From: CAZCQP01 sp964500895
GTDB taxonomy: Bacteria > Bacillota > Clostridia > Lachnospirales > JAISER01
Direction: 5' to 3'
Assembly: GCA_964500895.1 (NCBI GenBank)
Contig: CAZCQP010000021.1
Location: 1 to 41,804, forward strand
DNA: 41,804 nt
Shown here: positions 24,047 to 32,515 of the stretch, piece after piece
Numbering within the stretch: position 1 is the stretch's first letter
How the letters are laid out: the number at the start of each line of letters is the position of its first letter
The notes under the pieces: model-generated
What the model was told of the DNA's origin: nothing
Database searches by the model: none
What the model saw: only the letters and a program-made list of their open reading frames with translations
Program-made: the position numbers and the translations under genes

Positions 24047-26383
24047 TTACGGTTTATATTCAAGGGCTATCGGTTTGGAAACGGTCAACACCCCTGTGCC
24101 GTCTTCCAAAACTTCCCCGCTAACATACGCAGACAGCAATGGCAGGTAATCATCCTCCCAGCCTTCTTCTTTTTGGGGTATCTCACCCCACATGCGGAGA
24201 ATGATTTCGCCGTCTTTCTGGCACCAAATGGTATCGTTCTGGCTTCCCTGGTATTGGCACATCATGTACTGGGTGTCCTTCTTAAAATTGCCTTTCAGCC
24301 GGTATACGTACGGCATTTCATTTACATAGGGGTCATCTTCTACATACCCTTCCAAAGCCTTGTCTATCTTGCTTTGGGAATCCAGCCATTCAATGCTGGT
24401 TAACTGAATGGGCGGGGCATTGCTGTACACTTTTAACGGCACTTCCACTTCGTAAGTGCTTTCCTTTTTGTACACGCCTTCTCTTGGAAGAGCCCTTGCA
24501 CGTATGCGTACCGTTGAACCATTGGGATAAATCATGGCCGATGCAAAGGGCATTTCTACACTAATGTTGCCACCCATGGTATTCCAGGTTGCACCGTTGT
24601 CCCCAGAAGCTTCAAAGTAAAACATGCTTTCATCGTGTCGGTCTCGTGGGCCGTCTAAGCGCAGTCCAAACTCCTCATGGCCATGCTGTGCTCTGCCTAC
24701 GTAATAATTTGAAAAAGCAAAGTTGGGCAGCACCGTTTCATCCCCCGGCCCTGCACTAACCAGCATACCAATAACCTGCTTCTGGTCTGTCCAGTCCAGC
24801 TCTGCCCATGTCTTTTCTTCTTCATTTTTTTCTCTAATTTCACAGGAAATAACCAAGCCTTTTTGCACCGTGTCGTCATACACATAATCCACATAAACCG
24901 GGTATTGCCCACGCTCCGGCAAAGTCTCTCTTTGGGCATCCCAAATAGCGGTTAGTGCCTCCTCATAATATTTATACTGCACGTCCGGCAGCACAAATTT
25001 CCCAGATGCCATGGCTTTTTCTTCCTGCTCCAAGGCGTCTGCTTTACGCCCGGCACTCACCTGCACTTCAATCACGGCGCCTGCTTCTAAAGAAACGCCC
25101 GGCAATGGGGTTTGCATAAAAATTTTATCCCGCACCACTTTTTCGCTAAATTCCTTGCCGGTGATTTGCAGTTTTAGCCCCACTTTTTTTATGGTTTTTT
25201 CTGCATCCTTCACGTTTAAATTCACCACCCCCGGGGCGTACACCATGCCCTTTGGCAACGATGAATCATAGGTAGAAGGCAAAAACCGGCTGCCGTTTAG
25301 CACCCCGGTCGCCACCAACAGCCCCAGCACCAAAACCCCGCAGCCCCCAACGGCCAACGCAATTTTCAAGCCCTTTGAAAGCTGCCCCGTATCCGTTTTC
25401 TGGGTGGTGGCTTTTTGGCGGGTGACGTGTTCATCCTGAAGCGCCGCCAAGAACGCATCCACGCTCTGGGTGCGGTCGGCTTTGCGAATGTTCAAGGCAT
25501 TCAAGATGGCAATTTCGGCATTTTTAGGCAGCGTAACCCCCAGCTTGGAGGGCTCTTCCAGTTCATCTTTAATGGCCCGCTCCATGGAATCTTCCGGGGT
25601 TACCCCGGTGAGCATTTTGTAAAAAGTGGCGGCCAGGGCATAAACGTCCGACCATGGGCCTTGCTCTCCCCGGCTACGGTATTGCTCCTCTGGGGCGTAC
25701 CCTGCTTTTAAAATAACCGATAAGCTTTTGGAATTAAAGGTGGTGGCGTAACGGGCGGCCCCAAAGTCTAACAGCTTAATTTCGCCGCTTTTGGTTATGA
25801 AAATGTTGTCTGGGGAAATGTCCCGGTGAATAATTCCTTCTTTATGCACTTCCGCCAGCGTTTCGCCCACATTCCGGATGATGGGCAGCGCCTGTTCATA
25901 GAGCATAGGGCCGTTGGCTTTCAGCATTTCCTTCACGTCTGTGCCTTCCAAATACTGCATGATGATATAGCCGGTGTTGTTTTCTGCAAAGGTGTCGTAA
26001 ATGTCCACAATGCCGGGTATGCGGTTAAAGCGGGCCAGCCGTTGGGCTTCTTCCACAAACTTCACAAGCCCCGCTTCAAACTGCTCTGTGGCTTCCCCGG
26101 CGTATACAGTAATGGCCGTGTTCCCCGGCATACGGGTGGCAAAGGTGGAAGGCAGAAATTCCTTTACAGCCACCTTCCGTTCTAGCTGGGCATCCCAGCC
26201 CAGATACGTAACCCCAAAGCCCCCAAAGCCCAATGTGCGGCCAATGATGTAGCGCCCCTGCAAAATGGTTTCCGGCATCATGTGGTACGCCTCTTTGGGT
26301 GGCGTTCCCTTCACGTACCCACAGTGGGCACAAACCCGGCCTTCTTCCTCTATGGTGTGCATACAACCCATGCAAAAAGCCAT
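24047..26383 (-). CDS. Ser/Thr protein kinase with zinc ribbon, TM segment and PASTA domain
   Basis: 778 residues; ATG 26383 follows AAGGAGG. In order: zinc-ribbon-like motif CMGC...CAHC (residues 4-21), kinase domain (about 45-315) with glycine loop LGFGGFG, catalytic Lys74, HRD at 186-188, DFG at 206-208 and an APEEQY segment, one transmembrane helix (about 339-361), a PASTA-like domain (about 382-446; GVVNLNVKDAEKTIKKVGL) and a long extracytoplasmic C-terminal region of unknown fold (450-778). PASTA kinases respond to cell-wall muropeptides, but one PASTA plus a novel ectodomain is unusual. All catalytic residues are kept, so it should be active. Confidence 0.9.
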   Translation of the reverse strand: MAFCMGCMHTIEEEGRVCAHCGYVKGTPPKEAYHMMPETILQGRYIIGRTLGFGGFGVTYLGWDAQLERKVAVKEFLPSTFATRMPGNTAITVYAGEATEQFEAGLVKFVEEAQRLARFNRIPGIVDIYDTFAENNTGYIIMQYLEGTDVKEMLKANGPMLYEQALPIIRNVGETLAEVHKEGIIHRDISPDNIFITKSGEIKLLDFGAARYATTFNSKSLSVILKAGYAPEEQYRSRGEQGPWSDVYALAATFYKMLTGVTPEDSMERAIKDELEEPSKLGVTLPKNAEIAILNALNIRKADRTQSVDAFLAALQDEHVTRQKATTQKTDTGQLSKGLKIALAVGGCGVLVLGLLVATGVLNGSRFLPSTYDSSLPKGMVYAPGVVNLNVKDAEKTIKKVGLKLQITGKEFSEKVVRDKIFMQTPLPGVSLEAGAVIEVQVSAGRKADALEQEEKAMASGKFVLPDVQYKYYEEALTAIWDAQRETLPERGQYPVYVDYVYDDTVQKGLVISCEIREKNEEEKTWAELDWTDQKQVIGMLVSAGPGDETVLPNFAFSNYYVGRAQHGHEEFGLRLDGPRDRHDESMFYFEASGDNGATWNTMGGNISVEMPFASAMIYPNGSTVRIRARALPREGVYKKESTYEVEVPLKVYSNAPPIQLTSIEWLDSQSKIDKALEGYVEDDPYVNEMPYVYRLKGNFKKDTQYMMCQYQGSQNDTIWCQKDGEIILRMWGEIPQKEEGWEDDYLPLLSAYVSGEVLEDGTGVLTVSKPIALEYKP

Positions 26384-26394
26384 ACCCGGCCTCC

Positions 26395-28581
26395 TTATTC
26401 AGCAAAATATGTGTCCAAAAGCTGATCAATTTCTTCCCCTGTCAAGGGTTGGGTTAAAATATTTTCAGTCACTTCATTTCCCGGAAAAATAAAACTTTGT
26501 TCGTTGGCAAAAACCATTTTGTCTATATAATTTTCAACAAATTTAAGCTCTGGGTTTACTACTGTAAAAGACTTAAATGTCTCTTTGTTCAAAGGAATGG
26601 TGGCACCCCCTTGATAGGCATACATGCTTTTGTTGTATTCGCTCATTAAAAAACCTAAAAACAGCATGGCAATGTGCTGTTCATTTTCGCTTACATGCCG
26701 GTTGATGGAAAATTCATTTTGAAAAATGCCCAGCATCTTTCCCTCATGGGTCACCGGCAAAATATCGTAATACCCGGGCAACGTCTCCTGCCTATCCCTA
26801 ATATGGAAGGATGAGTCAATTAAATATTTTGCTTTCTCTGCACTAAAAAGCTGAAACGGACTATTCTTTTCCTGCAAATGCAAGCCTTGTTGCCCGTAAT
26901 AAGCGTTTAAATCTTTGAAAAAGGAACGCCCTTGAGGGCTTAAAAAAACGCCGGGTGTCAACGTGCCTTTTGGGTTGTAGAACAAGTCGTAATAATAAGG
27001 CAGGTATGCCCCCGGTATAAGGCAGGTGTAAGGCGTGCCAAAGCTTGTGGTGTTTTCTGCCAGGCTTTTTAGGCTAAAATCTGTGATGGGTGTTTCGCCG
27101 TTGGTTAAGGCGGTGTTGGCAAAGCACACCAGCACGTTAAAACCCACGGGCATCCGTGTTTTTTCCGGGAAGTAGGTTTCATACTGATCCATGAAAAAAT
27201 AATCGTCTTGTTGGATGGAGGCCAGCAATAAATCCAGCGGCAACGCACTATCGGCCCCAGCCTGTTTGCCCCAGTACACAGCAGGGGGACGCCCCTCTTG
27301 GGAAAGGGTTTCAAAAGCTTTCCTGTAACCGCCATAGTCGGCACTGGAAACCAGATTGATGCGGTAATCGGGGTATTGTCTTTCAAATTGCTCCACCAAA
27401 CCTTCGTAAAGGGCACGCAACTCTGTGCTGCTGCCCACCAGCCAGTTAATTTCCCCCGGGGCAATTTCCAGCCCGGCAAGGCCCTCCCCTTCCCCGCTGC
27501 CCCCTGCAAAGCCAATGATACACCCTAAGGCAATAAGCAGTGCAAAAGACAAAGCCACCGCCACATTCCTAAAAGTTTTCCGCTTTTTAATTTCATCCTC
27601 AGGAAAATCCACCTGCTGGCGGTTTAAAATGGCCTGCTTAAACTGGGGCGCTGCTTGAAAACGCAGCTCTGGCTTTAACGCCATGGCCTTCATAATCACC
27701 TTTTCCGTTTGAGGGTCTATAGACAGCCCAAACCGGGACGGCCGTTGCAGCCCGTCCTGCTCCATCCTGTCCACCGATTCATCCGGCGTAACCCCGGTAA
27801 CCATTTTATACAACGTAGCCCCCAGGGCATAAACATCCGTCCATGCACCCTGCTTCATCTTTGAGCGGTACTGCTCTGGAGGGGCATACCCCAGCTTGAT
27901 GACTACGGAACGGGTGGCATCCCCTTCCTCTGCGGAAAGCCGGGCAGCGCCAAAGTCCAACAGTTTCACTTGGCCGTTGTTCAGAATATAAATGTTATCC
28001 GGGCTAATGTCCCGGTGGATGATGCCTTTGGCATGGATAGACGTTAAGCCGTCAGCCACGGCCTGCGCTACACGCACCCCTTCTTCCACTGCCAGCTTGC
28101 CGCCTTTGGCCGCCATATATGCCTTTAAGGTTTGCCCGTCCAAATACTCCATGACGATATATGCCGTGTTGTTTTCTTCAAAAAAGTCCAACACATTTAC
28201 AATGTGGGGGTCTCCGTTAAACTTGGCCAGGTGCTTGGCCTCGTCTAAAAACCGGGACATTTGCTGGTGGAAGTTCTCCCGTTTGTCCCCAGAGAACACC
28301 ACCAGCTGCTTTTCCCCGGGAATGCGGTTTACCAGCCCGGAAGGGTAAAACTCTTTAATGGCCACCACTGTGCTTAACTTTCTGTCCCAGGCTTTGTACG
28401 TGACCCCAAACCCCCCGAAACCCAGCACCACCCCCACCATATAGCGGCCGTTTAGCATCGTGCCGGGGTGCAGGTGGAAAACTTGCGCCGGCAGTGTACC
28501 CTCAATAAACCCGCAATAAGGGCAAACCTCATAGTCTCCTTTAAACTGGAAGCAGTTTAAACAAATGGCAATGCTTTCCAT
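26395..28581 (-). CDS. Ser/Thr protein kinase fused to an extracellular solute-binding-protein domain
   Basis: 728 residues; ATG 28581 is used (a GTG three bases earlier is possible). Zinc-ribbon motif CLNC...CPYC (8-23), kinase domain (about 48-320) with LGFGGFG, Lys76, HRD 189-191 and DFG 209-211, and a transmembrane helix (about 339-361). The outer part (about 378-728) looks like an ABC-type family-1 solute-binding protein: NWLVGSSTELRALYEGLVEQF at the start, AVYWGK, FNVLVCFANTAL, and a C-terminal FLGFLMSEYNKSMYAYQGGATIPLNK. Such a domain on a kinase would act as a ligand sensor rather than in transport. The ligand is unknown. Confidence 0.85.
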   Translation of the reverse strand: MESIAICLNCFQFKGDYEVCPYCGFIEGTLPAQVFHLHPGTMLNGRYMVGVVLGFGGFGVTYKAWDRKLSTVVAIKEFYPSGLVNRIPGEKQLVVFSGDKRENFHQQMSRFLDEAKHLAKFNGDPHIVNVLDFFEENNTAYIVMEYLDGQTLKAYMAAKGGKLAVEEGVRVAQAVADGLTSIHAKGIIHRDISPDNIYILNNGQVKLLDFGAARLSAEEGDATRSVVIKLGYAPPEQYRSKMKQGAWTDVYALGATLYKMVTGVTPDESVDRMEQDGLQRPSRFGLSIDPQTEKVIMKAMALKPELRFQAAPQFKQAILNRQQVDFPEDEIKKRKTFRNVAVALSFALLIALGCIIGFAGGSGEGEGLAGLEIAPGEINWLVGSSTELRALYEGLVEQFERQYPDYRINLVSSADYGGYRKAFETLSQEGRPPAVYWGKQAGADSALPLDLLLASIQQDDYFFMDQYETYFPEKTRMPVGFNVLVCFANTALTNGETPITDFSLKSLAENTTSFGTPYTCLIPGAYLPYYYDLFYNPKGTLTPGVFLSPQGRSFFKDLNAYYGQQGLHLQEKNSPFQLFSAEKAKYLIDSSFHIRDRQETLPGYYDILPVTHEGKMLGIFQNEFSINRHVSENEQHIAMLFLGFLMSEYNKSMYAYQGGATIPLNKETFKSFTVVNPELKFVENYIDKMVFANEQSFIFPGNEVTENILTQPLTGEEIDQLLDTYFAE

Positions 28582-28599
28582 CACAACACCCCGTCAAAA

Positions 28600-29574
28600 T
28601 TAATTCAGCTTAAAGCGGTTTTCCCTGCTGCCCAAAGCGATGATGGTGCCTTTTTGCAACGTGGTGGGCACATTGGCCACCAGCCGGCTGCCCCCGTCTA
28701 TGAACGTGCCGTTGGTGGAATAATCCGTCACCCGGTAGCAGGCTCTGGCTGCATCGTACACAATGCCGCAGTGTTTCCGGCTTACTTTATCGGCGTTTTG
28801 GTCTAAAATAATGTTGGAAAACTGGGCATCCCGTCCAATGATTAGCTCGTCATCGTCTGCCAGGTTAAAATCTTGGTTGGCATACATGCCGTTCAACCCG
28901 GTGACAGAGCCGCCCCGTGGCTTTTCTTTCCGGCCTGGGTCCATCGCGGCTTGCACATCGCTTTTCAGCCGTCTGTTCATGCCTTCCCCGCCGAACTCGA
29001 ACAAATCTGTATAAGCAATGAGAATATCAAAAATGGTGGCAATGCTTCCGAAAGCCCAAGCCCCCAGCAGGGTTACAGGGAATTGCCAGAACGCCAGCGA
29101 CAAAGCGGTGAGTGCCAAGGTAGGATTAATGCCGAAAGCTTTATAGAATTTATGGCGGTAATACACGTTATAACCAATGGCGCACAACAACAGCAAAGTG
29201 GCCAGCACAGAACCAAAAGCATTCCAAGCCCCGTTGCTGATAAGCCTAATAAAGAATTGAAGCAGCCAAGCGTACAGCCACGTCCATTCCAAAAAGAACA
29301 TCTTCCACCATTGCTCTTCCACAATTTTTAAACGGTACACGGTGCGGGCTAAAGGCACAAAGGCCATCCAATCTTTTTCCAGCCCAGCTTTTCTGCCGGT
29401 ATACATCACCACAAAACCATAAAAAGCATAAAAAGCCCCTATAAGAATCACCAGGTAAACGATGCTAATGGTAAAGTTAAAACCTGTGGTATCAATTAAA
29501 TCTTGAATTAATTTGCTGTTGCCAAATATGTCGCCGCTATCTAAGGCACTTGCTAAATCCATTAAGCCTCTCAT
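28600..29574 (-). CDS. Multi-spanning membrane protein with C-terminal FHA domain
   Basis: 324 residues; ATG 29574 follows AAGGAGAGG. The N-terminal two thirds hold several membrane segments (from ISIVYLVILIGAFYAFYGF onwards, about residues 30-190). The C-terminal FHA domain (about 235-324) has the phosphothreonine-binding pattern IIGR...VSRKHC...STNGTFIDG complete. This would be a membrane-anchored reader for phosphorylated partners, probably the kinases encoded on either side. The role of the membrane part is unknown. Confidence 0.85.
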   Translation of the reverse strand: MRGLMDLASALDSGDIFGNSKLIQDLIDTTGFNFTISIVYLVILIGAFYAFYGFVVMYTGRKAGLEKDWMAFVPLARTVYRLKIVEEQWWKMFFLEWTWLYAWLLQFFIRLISNGAWNAFGSVLATLLLLCAIGYNVYYRHKFYKAFGINPTLALTALSLAFWQFPVTLLGAWAFGSIATIFDILIAYTDLFEFGGEGMNRRLKSDVQAAMDPGRKEKPRGGSVTGLNGMYANQDFNLADDDELIIGRDAQFSNIILDQNADKVSRKHCGIVYDAARACYRVTDYSTNGTFIDGGSRLVANVPTTLQKGTIIALGSRENRFKLN

Positions 29575-29575
29575 G

Positions 29576-30244
29576 TTATTTCACCTCTCCTTGTTTAACT
29601 GAACTCCAGTTGAATTGGCTGTCGCAGCAGGGAATAAAGCGCAAATTGGTTTCTCCCACTGTTAAAACATCATGCAAATGCAGTTCCTTGGCAGAAAGCA
29701 CCACTTGGTCGTTTAAATAGCACAGTTCCTTGGATTCCCCAGGGGCCACCATGAACACATGGTTTTTAGGCTCATACACCACTATGGCGTGTTTTTCCCT
29801 GGAAACTGTGGCATCGTTGATGATGGCCACGTCCATGGCAGGGGAACGGCCAATGAAATTTCTGCCGGATTTCAGCTTGAAATCCTGCCCAAAATGGCTG
29901 GGGGAGGTACACACCAGCCAGCCCACCACCGGCTCTGCACCCATGGCTTTTTTGTAAAAGCTGACGGTCACTTCATCGTTCATGGGCTGCACAGAAGGTT
30001 GACTGCCCATGTTGCTGGTGGCTGCTTTTACCGCCTCCTGCAAAGAGCCGGAGGACGGTGCCACATTGTTGCTGGTGGCGCTGGCCATGGCGCTCATATC
30101 CGTGGTGACAGCATCGTTGCCCGGGCTGTGTACCACCGGCACAGTCAGGTTGTCGTTTCGGGCCATAGAGGCGTTGCAATGGGGGCATTTCTCATAACGG
30201 CTTTGGTCGTAGAAATGGCCGTTACTGCACTTCACAAGGTTCAT
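29576..30244 (-). CDS. Zinc-ribbon FHA protein (degenerate FHA)
   Basis: 222 residues. N-terminal zinc-ribbon-like motif KCSNGHFYD...YEKCPHC (residues 5-24), a Ser/Ala/Met-rich linker (25-95), then GWLVC and an FHA domain (about 125-215) with FIGRSPAMDV and VSREKHA. The usual NGT near the end of the phosphopeptide site is replaced by CYLND, so phosphothreonine binding may be altered. It resembles the protein encoded at 34261-34839 in both order and sequence and is probably its paralogue. One base separates it from the membrane-FHA gene. Confidence 0.85.
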   Translation of the reverse strand: MNLVKCSNGHFYDQSRYEKCPHCNASMARNDNLTVPVVHSPGNDAVTTDMSAMASATSNNVAPSSGSLQEAVKAATSNMGSQPSVQPMNDEVTVSFYKKAMGAEPVVGWLVCTSPSHFGQDFKLKSGRNFIGRSPAMDVAIINDATVSREKHAIVVYEPKNHVFMVAPGESKELCYLNDQVVLSAKELHLHDVLTVGETNLRFIPCCDSQFNWSSVKQGEVK

Positions 30245-30280
30245 ACAATCACTCCATTCTTTCTTTAATGATATATGCTG

Positions 30281-31168
30281 TTACATGTTGTCATTTTCCT
30301 GTTGCATTTGGTATTGCATCAACACCACAGAGGTGTTGTCTTGGTTGGCAAAATTTTTATCGAAAGCGGTTAAAGGCAAACATCGGGCCGCTTCGGTGAT
30401 GTCGTCGGCACAAGCCAAAATGGTGGCTAGAATTTCTTCATCAGTAAGGGCTTTGTTCAGGCCGTCGCTACACAACAGCACCATATCTCCAGGTTCCAGC
30501 AAAAAGGGGTTGCGGTTTAAGTCCATCAATTCCAGCACGGGCAAGCCGATGAAGCTAATCAGTGCATCCTTTTGCGGGTCTTTGATAGCCGCTTCCAGGC
30601 TGATGATGCCCTTTTCCACCTGTGCTTGCAGGGTGAGGCTATAGTTGTGCTCTTGGGTTACCTGCACCATTTCCCCTTGCCGAATGATGTACATGCGGCT
30701 GTCCCCTACTGACACCCAGTACAGCCTGTTTGACACAATGACAGCAGCGGTCAGGGTGGTTCCGGCTGCCCCCTGGGTTTTGCCTTCCGCCCCCATGGCA
30801 TACACCAGCCGGTTAATATTTTGCACCTGGGCTTCCAAAAAGCGGGGAACATCTGCCTGTACTTCCAAATTGGCCAGCCGGTTAGCCAAATACGTTACCG
30901 TTTCGCTGCTGGCCACATCTCCGTTTGCCATGCCCCCCATGCCGTCACACAAAATGCCGAAGGAAACCGCCTTTTCATCCGGCCCGCAGCGGATGCTTTC
31001 CGTCACATAAACGGCATCTTCCTGGTAAGGCCGTGTACCGATATGGGTGGCGGCGGCTGTTAAAACATAGTGGCTGGCCTTGGGAATTGCCATATGAGAC
31101 AAAGGCGGAGACAATTCCAACGTGGGCCCCTGGTTGCCCGGTCTTTTTTTTGGGTTTAGCTTAAACAC
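30281..31168 (-). CDS. PP2C-family Ser/Thr protein phosphatase
   Basis: 295 residues from GTG 31168, two bases after the kinase-FHA stop. PP2C metal-binding motifs are present: RPYQEDAVYV, CDGMGGMANGDVAS, VGDSRMYI, LLCSDGLN and DNTSVVLMQ at the C-terminus. An N-terminal tail of about 30 residues precedes the domain. It should reverse phosphorylation by the kinases of the island. A later ATG (31093) would shorten the tail but lacks a ribosome site. Confidence 0.92.
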   Translation of the reverse strand: MFKLNPKKRPGNQGPTLELSPPLSHMAIPKASHYVLTAAATHIGTRPYQEDAVYVTESIRCGPDEKAVSFGILCDGMGGMANGDVASSETVTYLANRLANLEVQADVPRFLEAQVQNINRLVYAMGAEGKTQGAAGTTLTAAVIVSNRLYWVSVGDSRMYIIRQGEMVQVTQEHNYSLTLQAQVEKGIISLEAAIKDPQKDALISFIGLPVLELMDLNRNPFLLEPGDMVLLCSDGLNKALTDEEILATILACADDITEAARCLPLTAFDKNFANQDNTSVVLMQYQMQQENDNM

Positions 31169-31170
31169 CT

Positions 31171-32508
31171 TTATTCCACCCCTGTCATAAAAATGGTGTT
31201 TCGATCAATAATGCAAAAGCCGTCTTCGGGCTTTAGCGTATATGCTTTGTCTTTGGTTAGCCGGGTGCCGGAAAGCAGCAACGTGCCGTTGGAAGAAACA
31301 TCTGTTAGGTAGAAGCAGTTGTTTTTGTCGTCATAGGCAATGGTGCAGTGCATACGGCTTACATTGGCGGCATCAAAGACGATGTTGCACTTGTCGCTGG
31401 CCCGTCCAATGACCATGGGCATGTTTTTGGGCAATATCCATTTGTCCCTGGGTTTGCCCTGCAAAAACAGTTGGATGAAAGGTGTGCCGTTTAACACCTG
31501 TGCGTCCGGTTTGTAGCCCGCTGTTGGGGTTTCCGTGGCCTTGGATGATGCCTGAACCGCCTGTAACAACGCCTCCACAGAAGGAAACCGCTCTCGGTAA
31601 TTAAGCCGCAACCCTTTTTCCATGGCCGCTTCCAGCCCCGGTGCAATGCCTGGTTCTGCTTGCGCCAAAGGAAGCGCTTCCACCCCTGCCAGTCTGTCTG
31701 GGGCATCGGGCAGTCTGCTGCCGGTAACCGTAAAATAGAAGGTGGCGCACAGGGCATAAACGTCTGTCCATGCCCCTTGGTTACCTTTGGAAGAATACTG
31801 TTCCGGCGGGGCAAACCCAGGCTTTAAAATCACCGAAAGACTTCGGCTTTGTTCCCCCAGAAAATAGCGGGTGGCCCCAAAGTCTATCAGCTTGATGTGC
31901 CCTTCCTTTGTAATGAAAATGTTGTCTGGGCTTACATCCCTGTGCAACAGCCCTTGGGCGTGGACAGCCGCTAACGTTTCCCCAGTTCTTATGAGCACTT
32001 CCAGCGCCAGGGCAAAAGGCAACTTCCCTTGCATACTGTGTACCAATGCTTTTAAAGGCACCCCGTCCAGAAACTCCATCACGAAATAGGCAGTACCGTT
32101 TTGCTTGAAACGGTCCATCACTTGAACGATGGCGGGGTTGCCGTAAAACTTCCGCAAAATTTCAGATTCCTTCTCAAACTGGCTCAATCCGTGGCGGAAC
32201 ACCTCTGCATTGTCCTGGCTAGAGGGGTATACCAGCTTGGTGGTACTGTCCCGCACGGCCAAGGTGGCGGGCAAATATTCCTTTACGGCACATAACCCAC
32301 CGGTTTGGTTGTCTTTGGCCAAATAAGTGATGCCGAACCCCCCAGCACCCAGCACCCGGCCGATGGTGTACCGGTTGTTCAGCTGGGTTCCCGGTGGCAG
32401 CAGCAGGTGGTTTTCCCCTTGGCCAATGCCCACATAACCGCAATGGTCGCAGCGGGTCTGGAACCCTTCTTTAAAACAGTTGGGGCAAACATGCACGTTT
32501 TCCATCAT
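31171..32508 (-). CDS. Cytoplasmic Ser/Thr protein kinase with C-terminal FHA domain
   Basis: 445 residues; ATG 32508 is chosen because it sits 7 bases after the upstream stop with a G-rich ribosome site, while a longer frame would run into the preceding gene. Zinc-ribbon motif CPNC...CDHC (8-23), kinase domain (about 47-320) with LGAGGFG, Lys76, HRD 189-191 and DFG 209-211, then an FHA domain (about 365-445) with VIGR, VSRMHC and SSNGTLLLSG. There is no transmembrane segment, unlike the two other kinases here. Joining kinase and phosphothreonine reader in one chain suggests self-reading or substrate docking. Confidence 0.92.
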   Translation of the reverse strand: MMENVHVCPNCFKEGFQTRCDHCGYVGIGQGENHLLLPPGTQLNNRYTIGRVLGAGGFGITYLAKDNQTGGLCAVKEYLPATLAVRDSTTKLVYPSSQDNAEVFRHGLSQFEKESEILRKFYGNPAIVQVMDRFKQNGTAYFVMEFLDGVPLKALVHSMQGKLPFALALEVLIRTGETLAAVHAQGLLHRDVSPDNIFITKEGHIKLIDFGATRYFLGEQSRSLSVILKPGFAPPEQYSSKGNQGAWTDVYALCATFYFTVTGSRLPDAPDRLAGVEALPLAQAEPGIAPGLEAAMEKGLRLNYRERFPSVEALLQAVQASSKATETPTAGYKPDAQVLNGTPFIQLFLQGKPRDKWILPKNMPMVIGRASDKCNIVFDAANVSRMHCTIAYDDKNNCFYLTDVSSNGTLLLSGTRLTKDKAYTLKPEDGFCIIDRNTIFMTGVE

Positions 32509-32515
32509 CTGCCCC

